Of a stretch of DNA of 34,642 bases, positions 15,711-23,317 are shown piece by piece. The notes under the pieces are model-generated. The model was not told where the DNA came from. It was given only the letters and a program-made list of their open reading frames with translations, and did no database searches. How positions within the stretch are numbered: position 1 is the first letter of the stretch; each line of letters opens with the position of its first letter. Position numbers and translations under genes: made by a program. The stretch comes from Deltaproteobacteria bacterium (GTDB lineage: Bacteria; Myxococcota_A; UBA796; GCA-2862545), in contig DRPG01000296.1 in the NCBI GenBank assembly GCA_011376105.1, positions 1 through 34,642 on the forward strand. Direction: 5' to 3'.

Positions 15711-18448
15711 GCCAGAGCGTCCGGATCACCGTCGACGGCGTCGAGGTCCAGGTCGAGCCCGGGGCCACGGTGCTGACCGCCGCCACCACGGCGGGGATCG
15801 CGGTGCCCACCCTGTGCCACGAGGCCAGGGTCGATCCCATGGGCTCGTGCCGCATGTGCCTGGTGGAGATCGAGGGCCAGCGGCGGCTACAGCCCAGCTG
15901 TGCCTTCCCCGCCTCCGACGGCATGGTGGTGCACACCGACAGCGGGCGGGTCAGGCGACACCGCCGGGTGCTGCTGTCGATGTACCTCGCCGATCACGAG
16001 CTCGACGAAGATGGCCTGCCCAAGGAGCGGGGCACCGGCAACCGTCTCCGGCAGCACGTGCTGGAACATGGCACCGGCCCCACCCTGCCTCCGATCGCAG
16101 CCGATCGGTCCTACCGCGAAGACGACAACCCCTACGTACACTTCGATCCAGAGGCCTGCATCCTGTGCAACCTCTGCGTGCGCTACTGTGACGAGGTCGA
16201 GGCGGTCTCGGCGATCACGCTGGCGAACCGGGGCTCGCACACCACGATCGCCACCGCGGATCAACGCTCGCTGCTCGACACCTCCTGTGAGCTGTGTGGA
16301 GGCTGCATCGCGGTGTGTCCCACCGGCGCGATGACCGAGCGCCCCGCCCTGGGGCTCGACTGGCGGCGCGAGGAGAAGATCCGCACCACCTGTAACTTCT
16401 GCGGGGTCGGCTGCCAGCTCGATCTCCACGTCGCAGACGATCGGATCGTGCGGATCACCTCGCCGGAGCCGGGTCGGACCGTCAACGACGGGAACCTGTG
16501 CGTCAAGGGGCGGTTCGCCTACGAGTTCGTCCACCACGACGATCGGCTGACCACTCCCCTGATCCGGGGCGGAGACGGTGAGCTGCGCCCCGCGAGCTGG
16601 CCCGAGGCGCTGGCCGCCGCCGCCGCCGGCCTGCTGGGGGTCAAGGAGCGCCACGGCGCAGATGCGCTGGGCTTCGTCAGCTCCAGCCGCTGCACCGGGG
16701 AGGAGAACTACCTCGTCCAGAAGCTCGCCAGAGCCGCGTTCGGCACCAACAACTGCCACCAGTGTGCGGCCACTTGACACGCGCCGACGGTCGCCGGTCT
16801 GGTGACCATGTTTGGAGCAGGCGCGATGACGAACTCGATCCCCGAGATCCGGGACACGGATCTGATGTTCGTGATCGGGTCGAACACCACCGAGGCTCAC
16901 CCCATCATCGCGATGGAGATGAAGCGCGCGGTGCGGCGTGGTGCGAGGCTGATCGTCGCTGATCCCCGGGCCATCTGGCTGTCGGAGATCGCCGATCTGC
17001 ACCTGCAGCTCAAGCCCGGCACCGACGTCGCGCTGCTGCTGGCGATGTCCCACGTGATCATCGCCGAGGATCTCGTGGATCACGCGTTCATCGACACCCA
17101 CACCGAGGACTTCGGGGCGGTGGTGGAGGCCAGCCGGGACGCGACGCCACAGTGGGCTGAGACGATCACCGGCGTCGCCGCGGACGACATCCGCACCGCC
17201 GCCCGGTGGTACGCCACCACCGAGCGGGCGGGCATCTACTACACCCTGGGGATCACCGAGCACACCCACGGCACCGACAACGTCTACGGGCTGGCCAACC
17301 TGGTGCTGATGACGGGTCACCTCGGCAGGCACGCAGCGGGCATGAACCCCCTGCGGGGCCAGAACAACGTGCAGGGAGCGAACGACGCAGGCGCGAGCCC
17401 GGTGTTCTACCCAGGCTACCAGCGGGTCACCGATCCGGAGGCCAGGGCCCGGTTCGAGGACGCCTGGGGGGTGTCCCTGCCCCCGGAGGAGGGGCTGAAC
17501 CTCAACGTGATGATGAAGGAGATGGCCCGGGGGCGGATCAAGGGCCTGTACGTCGTCGGAGAGGACCTCGTGCTGTCCGAGCCCAACGCCACCGAGGTCG
17601 AGCGTGGGCTGAACCAGTGCGAGTTCGTGGTGCTCCAGGACATCTTCCTCAACGAGACCGCGCGGTTTGCCGACGTGATCCTGCCCGCGGCCTGCTTCGC
17701 TGAGAAAGACGGCGTGTTCACCAACTCGGATCGCCGGGTGCAGCGGGTGCGCAGGGCCGTCTCCCCCCCCGGAGAGGCCCGCGCAGACTGGGAGATCCTC
17801 TGCGATCTGGCGCGGGCGGTGGGCTACCCGATGCCCGACTACGCCAGCCCTGCTGAGATCTACGCAGAGATGGCGGCGCTGTCCGACAAGTTCTCCGGGA
17901 TCAGCCACGCCCGGATCGACGCTGAGGGGGGCCTGCAGTGGCCCTGCCCCACCCCCGATCACCCCGGCACCCCCACCCTGCACGGCGACGGGCCGATCCG
18001 GGGCAAGGGCGTGTTCCAGGCCATCGCCTACCGCCCCAGCGACGAGCTCCCCGACGAGGACTACCCGCTGCTGCTGTCCACCGGCCGCACCTTGTACCAC
18101 TACAACGCCGGCACCCAGACCCGCAGGGCCTCGGGACCGATGTCCAAGCAGCGGGGGAACTTCATCGAGATGCATAGGCGCGACGCCAAGATCCGCGGCC
18201 TGAGCGACGGTGATCGCGTCCGGGTCAGCTCCCGCCGGGGCGAGATCGAGGCGATCGTGTGGATCAGCCCCAGGATGCGGCGGGGCTGTGTCTGGATGCC
18301 GCTGCACTTCCCCGAGTCCCCGACCAACCTGCTCACCAACGACGCAGGCGACAAGATCACCGGCACCGGGGAGTACAAGGTCTGTGCCGTCACCCTAAGC
18401 CCGGTGGAGGGCCCGGGCCTCGAGGCCGAAGCCCCCGCGGCCTGCTGA
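15707..18448 (+). CDS. fdhF: selenocysteine formate dehydrogenase alpha subunit (NAD-linked type)
   Basis: 913 residues when UGA 16775-16777 is read as selenocysteine (residue 357). The N-terminus is a NuoG-like module: [2Fe-2S] with C37, C48, C51, C65; then two 4Fe-4S motifs, CILCNLCVRYC and CELCGGCIAVC. The molybdopterin domain opens with its own cluster (TTCNFCGVGC and NLCVKGRF). The active site reads C-A-A-T-U-H-A-P-T-V-A-G-L, matching E. coli FdhH VUHGPSVAGL, with the essential His next to Sec. The conserved Arg lies in NPLRGQNNVQG. The C-terminal domain (LLSTGRTLYHYNAGTQTRRA) ligates the cofactor. It oxidises formate to CO2, or reduces CO2, at Mo or W and passes electrons to the NuoE-NuoF partner. 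The His/Cys3 cluster motif expected after the 2Fe-2S domain lacks its cysteines. No fdhD is visible. Confidence 0.95.
16778..16810 (+). promoter_or_regulatory. SECIS element of the formate dehydrogenase gene
   Basis: Bases 16789-16807 fold as GGUC-G-CC, loop GGUCU, GG-U-GACC, a seven-pair stem including one G-U. The GGU is 19-21 bases after the UGA. As I recall the E. coli fdhF element, position and loop (GGUCU) match it. This supports SelB-dependent decoding. Confidence 0.85.
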
Positions 18449-18781
18449 ATGAGCGACGACGCGATCCGTGCCCGGCTGCTGGCCCTGCGCGCCGAGCTCG
18501 AGGCCGTGGCGACGAGCACCCGCGATCAAGGCGGCACGGTCGAGCTCGATCAGGGGGCGGTGGGCCGGCTGTCGCGGATGGACGCGCTGCAGCAGCAGGC
18601 GATGGCCCAGGCCCAGGAGCAGCGCACCCGGCTCCGGCTCGATCAGATCCACAGCGCCCTGCTCCGGCTCGATGCCGGCGACTACGGGACCTGCGCCCGC
18701 TGCGGGGAGGAGATCGCCGAGGGCAGGCTCGCCGCCCGGCCCGAGGCCCCGTTCTGCCTGGAGTGTGCAGCCGGGCGCTGA
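18449..18781 (+). CDS. TraR/DksA-type zinc-finger protein
   Basis: 110 residues; ATG 18449 follows the formate dehydrogenase stop with no gap, so it is translated from the same message. The N-terminal helix pair has ELDQGAVGRLSRMDALQQQA, the pattern of short DksA-like proteins. The C-terminal C4 zinc finger is CARCGEEIAEGRLAA followed by FCLEC (C82, C85, C103, C106). DksA proteins bind the RNA polymerase secondary channel and modulate initiation, often with ppGpp. This short form is common in proteobacteria and its targets are unclear. Position at the end of the fdh operon may be incidental. Family assignment is secure. Confidence 0.9.
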   Translation: MSDDAIRARLLALRAELEAVATSTRDQGGTVELDQGAVGRLSRMDALQQQAMAQAQEQRTRLRLDQIHSALLRLDAGDYGTCARCGEEIAEGRLAARPEAPFCLECAAGR

Positions 18782-18862
18782 GCGCTGGTGCTCGTCCCTG
18801 CCGGGGACCACTGGCGACGTCGACGCTCGACGTGGCCCGCCGGCGGATCGGCACCCCCTCGT

Positions 18863-18887
18863 GGGATTTGACTGCTTGTCAAATCCC
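18863..18887. terminator. perfect 10-bp inverted repeat, possible terminator or operator
   Basis: GGGATTTGAC-TGCTT-GTCAAATCCC lies 82 bases after the DksA-like stop. It is relatively AT-rich for this DNA. No T-run follows, so it could be a factor-assisted terminator or a protein-binding site. Confidence 0.5.
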
Positions 18888-18930
18888 GACGCTGGCTGAT
18901 CAGACACACAACCCCAGCAGAGGGCTCACG

Positions 18931-18986
18931 CTGCGCTCGGGCCAAGGCCCCGCAGGTGCTGCGCTCGGGCCAAGGCCCCGCGGGTG
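18931..18986 (+). repeat. 28-bp direct repeat, two copies
   Basis: Units 18931-18958 and 18959-18986 (beginning CTGCGCTCGGGCCAAGG) differ at one base. They lie in the gap between the DksA-like gene and the membrane-protein gene; no coding role is seen. Confidence 0.85.
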
Positions 18987-19010
18987 CCGCCGCCCCATGG
19001 CGCATCCGAG

Positions 19011-19577
19011 CTAGCGCTTGTCCCCGCCGATCAGGCCCAGGCCCGACAGCAGCGCCACCACCACGAACACACCCCCGATGGGGGCCACGAACCGGGAGCG
19101 TGAGGAGAGCGTGTACAGCGTCTCGGTGAACAGGGCCGCATGGATCGGCTCCCCCATGGAGAGCAGGTTCATGATCTTCAGCGCAGGAGGGATCACCAGC
19201 AACGACAGCAGGATCGCTCCGATCCACAGGAAGGTCCCGTTGCGGGAGAACACGTTCAGCCCCGCCTTGCGGGAGCGGCTCAGGGTCAGCAGGCTAAGCA
19301 CCACGATCCCGTTGAGGCTCAAGAACACCGCCCACAGCGTGTACTGAGCCCCGAACAGGGCCGCCTCCATCAGCGCGTTGCGCTCTTCGATCGGGGCAGC
19401 GTTCACCGCCCCGATGCCCTCGAGCAGGTACATCGAGATCGACAGGAAGCCACCCGCGAGGACTGCGAGGCCGCTGCCCGCCCCCAGCCCCGGCAGGGGG
19501 GTCTCCGATGCGATGGAGAGCGCCACCGCGTGGACGATGAGCGCGGGGACGATGAACACGAACACCACGAGCGACAC
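19011..19577 (-). CDS. multi-pass membrane protein of unknown function
   Basis: 188 residues from GTG 19577, chosen because a perfect AGGAGG lies six bases upstream; the in-frame extension further upstream is Arg/Pro-rich and unlike membrane protein. About five hydrophobic helices are seen: VVFVFIVPALIVHAVALSI, LAVLAGGFLSISMYLLEGIG, YTLWAVFLSLNGIVVLSLLT, FLWIGAILLSLLVIPPALKI and the C-terminal FVAPIGGVFVVVALLSGLGL. The loop between helices 2 and 3 is charged (NAAPIEERNALMEAAL). No known transporter motif is recognised. It stands downstream of an 11-bp repeat array and a tail-anchored protein gene on the same strand. Confidence 0.75.
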   Translation of the reverse strand: MSLVVFVFIVPALIVHAVALSIASETPLPGLGAGSGLAVLAGGFLSISMYLLEGIGAVNAAPIEERNALMEAALFGAQYTLWAVFLSLNGIVVLSLLTLSRSRKAGLNVFSRNGTFLWIGAILLSLLVIPPALKIMNLLSMGEPIHAALFTETLYTLSSRSRFVAPIGGVFVVVALLSGLGLIGGDKR

Positions 19578-19737
19578 GGGGAACCTCCTCTCCGAGGCCA
19601 GGGCTTGGCTCCGGGCCCGAGACCTCCTCGGAGCGCCGGGATCTGGCGCCGGGGACTGTAATCCAGATCCACCGAAACCCACACGCACGTCCTCCACAGC
19701 CCAGAGATCACCTCCAGCTCAGCCCCTCCGGCGGCCC

Positions 19738-19825
19738 GGTGTGGGCCCGGTGTGGGCCCGGTGTGGGCCCGGCGTGGGCCCGGCGTGGGCCCGGTGTGGG
19801 CCCGGTGTGGGCCCGGTGTGGGCCT
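19738..19825. repeat. 11-bp tandem array, eight copies
   Basis: Eight head-to-tail copies of GGYGTGGGCCC (mostly GGTGTGGGCCC, two with GGCGT; the last ends CCT). It begins five bases past the stop of the tail-anchored protein gene and lies upstream of the membrane-protein gene. Each unit holds the palindrome GGGCCC, repeating about once per helical turn. Confidence 0.95.
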
Positions 19826-19829
19826 GCGA

Positions 19830-20279
19830 TCAGAGCGCCAGGGAGGCCAGGTAGAGCAGCGGCGGCAGGGCCAGGGCGAGCAACAGCAGGGACAGCCCCA
19901 GGGACACCAGGGGCCTGCGCCGGGCCGGCTCTGTGGGGGAGAGCAGGACTGGATCTGCTCCGAGCTCTGTGAGATCGATCTCCGTGGGGAGGCCCGCCTC
20001 CCCCGGCTCCCCCGCGGCGATCAGGGAGGTGAGGTGGCGCAGATCGTGCAGCGCGGTCGGCTGATCCGAGAGGTGGTATAGCACGACGGTCTTGTCGTCG
20101 TCCAGATCTTGCATGGGTGCAGAGACGACAGCCCGGGCTGCACCGGCAGCCCGCTGAGCCGACCTCGAACCGTACTTATCAGACACAGACCAGCTCATCG
20201 CGGGCATGACGAAGGCACGCCAAGTGCGAGCGTCTTCGGTATCCTCTTCAGTCTCCCAGGCCGCATATCGAGAGGTCAC
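19830..20279 (-). CDS. tail-anchored protein with W-x-V-S-D-K motif (paralogue 1)
   Basis: 149 residues from GTG 20279, set by GGAGGAGG five bases upstream; an internal ATG at 20114 would give 94 residues but lacks a comparable site. The protein has an acidic N-terminus, the segment MSWSVSDKYGS near residue 28, and a hydrophilic middle (LYHLSDQPTALHDLRHLTSL). After RRRPLVS it ends in one C-terminal membrane helix, LGLSLLLLALALPPLLYLAS. No N-terminal signal is seen, so a cytoplasmic body with a C-terminal anchor is likely. The next minus-strand gene upstream (21528) shares the WxVSDK element and a similar tail, so the two look like diverged paralogues. No family is recognised. Confidence 0.65.
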   Translation of the reverse strand: MTSRYAAWETEEDTEDARTWRAFVMPAMSWSVSDKYGSRSAQRAAGAARAVVSAPMQDLDDDKTVVLYHLSDQPTALHDLRHLTSLIAAGEPGEAGLPTEIDLTELGADPVLLSPTEPARRRPLVSLGLSLLLLALALPPLLYLASLAL

Positions 20280-20490
20280 CGACGCCTCCTCCGTGGGTTC
20301 ATGGACGCTCCACGGCTCTACCCATGAACCTGAATCTTAGTGCAAACTTGGCAGGAGCCCAACCCCTCCGGTCACATCGGCGGGTACATGGGCCCAGGAT
20401 CAGCATCGTTGCAGGCTGCAGCCGATGATCCGTGGGAAACCCGAGCAGCTCACTCCTCGGCAACCCTCCGTCGGGAATGAAAGCTCTGTC

Positions 20491-21528
20491 TCAGCCGCCG
20501 ATCAGAGAGACCACCAGAAAGATCAGGGGAGGGATCCCGAGCAGCAACAGCCCGACAGAGATCCACCGGGACGGGCGCCCTTGCCTGTCCCCCGCCGGGA
20601 GCAGCTGCGTCGCCCGGGGGTGGATCACCGTGTGCTGCTCTGGGAGCTCGGCGATCACCGCGGTGGGGGCTTCGCTGGCGTTCCACACCCTGCGGGCGCT
20701 GCGGGGTGAGGACGAGCTCCGCTCCACCGAGCGAGGCGTGGACGAGCTCCGCTGCTGTGGCCCGGCCCGCCCCGGAGCTCCGGGCACGCTTGGGGCCCAC
20801 AGCGCCGGAGACGGGAGCGCCGGAGACGGGCGAGGCGGAGACGGGAGCGCCGGAGACGGGCGAGGCGGAGATGGGCGAGGCGGAGACGGGAGCGCCGGAG
20901 ACGGGCGAGGCGGAGACGGGAGCGCCGGAGGTGGTGGACGGGTGGGCCGGACCGGCTCCACCCACCGCGCTGCTCCACGGCGCATCCCCTGGGAGGGGGG
21001 CTCGGAGGGGCGGAGCTCGGTCCGATGGGTGTGCCCGGGGCTCTCCCGGAGGATCGAGCCCCATCGGCTCGACACGCCCCTGCCCTCCCGGGGCCCGGAG
21101 CCCCGATCCGGAGCAGACCGCTCAGGGGGCCCGGGGGAGCGGAGCGCTCCAAGGGGATGGAGGCCCCCAGGGGGACGGAAGGGCGCCACGGCCCGGGAGG
21201 TAGCCCCGGACCGGAAGGGGGCAACCCCCGAGGGCACAGGATCAGGCGCCACCGGCTCAAGCTCTCCGGACGACCCCGTGGGGTTTGCTCCCGTGGGGTT
21301 TGCTCCCGTGGGGTTTGCTCCCGTGGGGTTTGCTCCCGTGGAGGGTAGCTCTGGAGGGAGGGGATCGGTGGGCTCCAGCGCTGGGGAAGACGCCTCGGGG
21401 GGCGGAGGCTCCAGGCTCTCGGGGGCGAGACTGTCCCGCTTGTCGGACACAGCCCAGTAGGCACGGTTCCAGGAACAGTGCTGTGTCGGGGGCTCGTCTG
21501 GGTCCCAGTCTCGGCCGCGGTGGGCCAT
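20491..21528 (-). CDS. Pro/Ser-rich tail-anchored protein with W-x-V-S-D-K motif (paralogue 2)
   Basis: 345 residues from ATG 21528 with GGGAGGA five bases upstream. The N-terminus reads SWNRAYWAVSDKRDS. A ~250-residue low-complexity region follows, with a TGANP repeat (15-bp DNA unit, four copies) and a PSPPR/PSPAL repeat (15-bp unit, eight copies). A better-ordered segment (WNASEAPTAVIAELPEQHTV) precedes a single C-terminal helix, ISVGLLLLGIPPLIFLVVSL. Start motif, end helix (…PPLIFL versus PPLLYL) and strand match the 20279 gene. It is probably a membrane-tethered protein whose disordered linker has expanded by repeat slippage. Role is unknown; antisense frames across the repeats are long but not genes. 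Confidence 0.65.
   Translation of the reverse strand: MAHRGRDWDPDEPPTQHCSWNRAYWAVSDKRDSLAPESLEPPPPEASSPALEPTDPLPPELPSTGANPTGANPTGANPTGANPTGSSGELEPVAPDPVPSGVAPFRSGATSRAVAPFRPPGGLHPLGALRSPGPPERSAPDRGSGPREGRGVSSRWGSILRESPGHTHRTELRPSEPPSQGMRRGAARWVEPVRPTRPPPPALPSPPRPSPALPSPPRPSPPRPSPALPSPPRPSPALPSPALWAPSVPGAPGRAGPQQRSSSTPRSVERSSSSPRSARRVWNASEAPTAVIAELPEQHTVIHPRATQLLPAGDRQGRPSRWISVGLLLLGIPPLIFLVVSLIGG
20806..20925. repeat. 15-bp tandem array, eight copies of two alternating types
   Basis: Units CGGAGACGGGAGCGC and CGGAGACGGGCGAGG alternate nearly regularly, with one CGGAGATGG variant. The minus strand encodes the PSPPR/PSPAL tract of the tail-anchored protein; the frame is kept. Confidence 0.95.
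21276..21335. repeat. 15-bp tandem repeat, four perfect copies
   Basis: Unit CCGTGGGGTTTGCTC, four identical copies followed by a diverged one. The minus strand encodes repeated Thr-Gly-Ala-Asn-Pro in the same protein. Identity of the copies suggests recent expansion. Confidence 0.95.
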
Positions 21529-22133
21529 CGCTGTCCTCCCAGGGTCTCGGTTGGGTCAGTGTAGGGTCTACAGGCGGGAGGATCTGCTCAAGACGGTGAC
21601 AGCGTGGGGTACATCGCCCAGGGTTTGCCAGAGGTCCCCGGCCTGTGGTGTGCCCCCGGGCATGCTGCAGGCCTCCGTCGAGGCCACCGGACACCGTGAG
21701 ATCTCACTGCACACCGACATGATGAGCTTCATCGCAGCTGGCTTGAGCACCTGACCCTGGTGGAGCCCTCGTCCAAGCCCGACGGCGACGACGCGCTCGG
21801 TCCGGCAAACCGGAGGTTGTAGCTGGCGCAGCTACGGGGGAGCCGCGTCCGGCGGTGGCCCACCCACGGTCCGGTGGCCCGCCCACGGTCCGGTGGCCCG
21901 CCCACGGTCCGGTGGCCCGCCCACGGTCCGGTGGCCCACCCACGGCCCGGTGGTCCCCCTGGGGCTGACCAACCGGCTGGATCTGCTGCTGGAGCGCTCT
22001 AGCTAGCGGCCCTTCGCACAGCTGGTGGCTATCGCGTCGGCGTGGCAGCTCGAGGTGCTGTCGTGGATCGCAGACACGCCGACGAGGTGTAAGACGGAGC
22101 AGCGGCCTCCGTTGTCTCACCTGGAGGTGCTCC
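21529..22133 (+). other. intergenic region with decayed coding-like sequence and a 19-bp array
   Basis: There is no intact gene. The plus strand shows coding-like pieces broken by stops: near 21575-21750 (SVEATGHREISLHTDMMSFI) and 21965-22110 (LTNRLDLLLERSS, stop, then AQLVAIASAWQLEVLSWIAD). The 19-bp array lies between them. This could be the wreck of one gene interrupted by the array. Confidence 0.45.
21854..21948. repeat. 19-bp tandem array, five copies
   Basis: Unit GGTGGCCCGCCCACGGTCC, with A for G at position 9 in the first and last copies and CCC at the end of the last. The unit length is not a multiple of three and no gene spans it. Confidence 0.95.
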
Positions 22134-23279
22134 TTGATCCCATGGCTATGGATCTCACCGGCGCTGGCCGTGTCCTGGTGTGCGGCCCCGCTGATCGTCC
22201 ACGAGTGGGGGGTGGCGGTGCTGCGGACCGACGGCGTGGAGGCGGTGGGGGCACCGATCCCCAGCTGGTTTCACACCGAGGCACCGCCTCCAGCCGTGGT
22301 GGAGACGGCGGTCCGGCACCTGCCCCCCGACTCCGGGATCCGGACCCTGCCGGTGGTCCAGCTCTATGCACCTCCGATGTGGAGCGATCCTGTCCCGGTG
22401 GCGCTGGAGGTCGGGTTCACCCAGGGCAGCGCCTCGGTGTGGTACCCCCAGGTCGACGAACACAGGCCCGCGGCCGAGGCCAACGGGGCGATCGCGTCGG
22501 CGGCCCGGGCCCGCCTGGTGGCCCAGCGTGCAGAGCGGATCCCCTACAGACCCCAGACCCTGCCCCCGCTGCCGCCGGATCCAACCCGCCAGCTGGCCTG
22601 GCACGCGCTGACGCTACAGCGCACCCCCACCGCGCCGGTTCACCCCGCACGGCTGGGCTGGGTCCAGGCCCTCAGGGAGACGCCGGGGTCCTTGTGGATC
22701 GAGCAGGGAGGGGTCTCTGAGCGGTTCTTGTTCTACGAGGCCGACACCCGGGAGATCCCCGCCCTGCGGCTGAGCCGGGCCCCGCGCTCTGGAGCGGATC
22801 GTGCGCTGGTGGTGCGCAACCGCTCGGACTGGATCGTGCACGACGTGATCGTGGCCTCCGGCGGCCGGGTGGCCACCCTGCCCGCGGTCCCAGCGGGGGC
22901 CACCGCCACGATCCACCTGGACACCCCCCTCGATCGAGACGCGCTGCTGGACTGGCTGCGGCACCGCTGGATCGATCCCGATCAGCCCGGCCCCCCGACC
23001 GATCACCACACGGCGCTCGACCCCTGCGAGATGATGCGGGATCCGGCCGTGCCCCTGGAGCGGTCCGACACCCACCGACTGTATGAGGCCGAGCTGGAGG
23101 TGCTGCTGTCGGTGTGGGCCGATCGGCTCCTGGAGGCGAGCGACACCCACCTGGTCTACCGGGAGGACACCGCCGCGCTGGACGCCGCCATGCCGCTGTC
23201 GCTGTACACCGACATGTACCACTTCATGCAGCTGTCGCGGCTGGGGGTGGTGCTGGTGGAGGGGCTACAGCTGCCCTGA
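22134..23279 (+). CDS. exported protein of unknown function with HEWG motif
   Basis: 381 residues from TTG 22134, supported by GGAGG six bases upstream. A signal-like N-terminus (MIPWLWISPALAVSWCAAP) is followed at once by LIVHEWGVAVLRTDGVEAVG. This recalls exported proteins of planctomycetes and other bacteria that begin the mature chain with HEWG(T/V). The body is a beta-rich chain (ALEVGFTQGSASVWYPQVDE, FLFYEADTREIPALRLS, ALVVRNRSDWIVHDVIVASG) and the C-terminal part is helical (HRLYEAELEVLLSVWADRLL). No catalytic motif is recognised. It is convergent with the PhoD-like gene, leaving a 38-bp gap. Function is unknown. Confidence 0.75.
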   Translation: MIPWLWISPALAVSWCAAPLIVHEWGVAVLRTDGVEAVGAPIPSWFHTEAPPPAVVETAVRHLPPDSGIRTLPVVQLYAPPMWSDPVPVALEVGFTQGSASVWYPQVDEHRPAAEANGAIASAARARLVAQRAERIPYRPQTLPPLPPDPTRQLAWHALTLQRTPTAPVHPARLGWVQALRETPGSLWIEQGGVSERFLFYEADTREIPALRLSRAPRSGADRALVVRNRSDWIVHDVIVASGGRVATLPAVPAGATATIHLDTPLDRDALLDWLRHRWIDPDQPGPPTDHHTALDPCEMMRDPAVPLERSDTHRLYEAELEVLLSVWADRLLEASDTHLVYREDTAALDAAMPLSLYTDMYHFMQLSRLGVVLVEGLQLP

Positions 23280-23317
23280 GGTCTCAGCGCCTGCGATCGC
23301 GGCTCCATAACCCCGGC

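Noticed and set aside
15887-18307. An ~800-codon open frame on the minus strand across the formate dehydrogenase gene
   Set aside because: It is a mirror of the codon pattern of high-GC genes. The plus-strand frame has clear cofactor motifs, and the antisense product resembles nothing and is His/Gly/Val-rich.
19738-21948. CRISPR array among the repeats
   Set aside because: The 11-, 15- and 19-bp units are strictly head-to-tail with no spacers, and no cas genes are present.
21704-22120. Minus-strand frame across the 19-bp array
   Set aside because: Composition is Arg/Pro/Gly from the repeat, there is no ribosome site, and the array is not frame-preserving.
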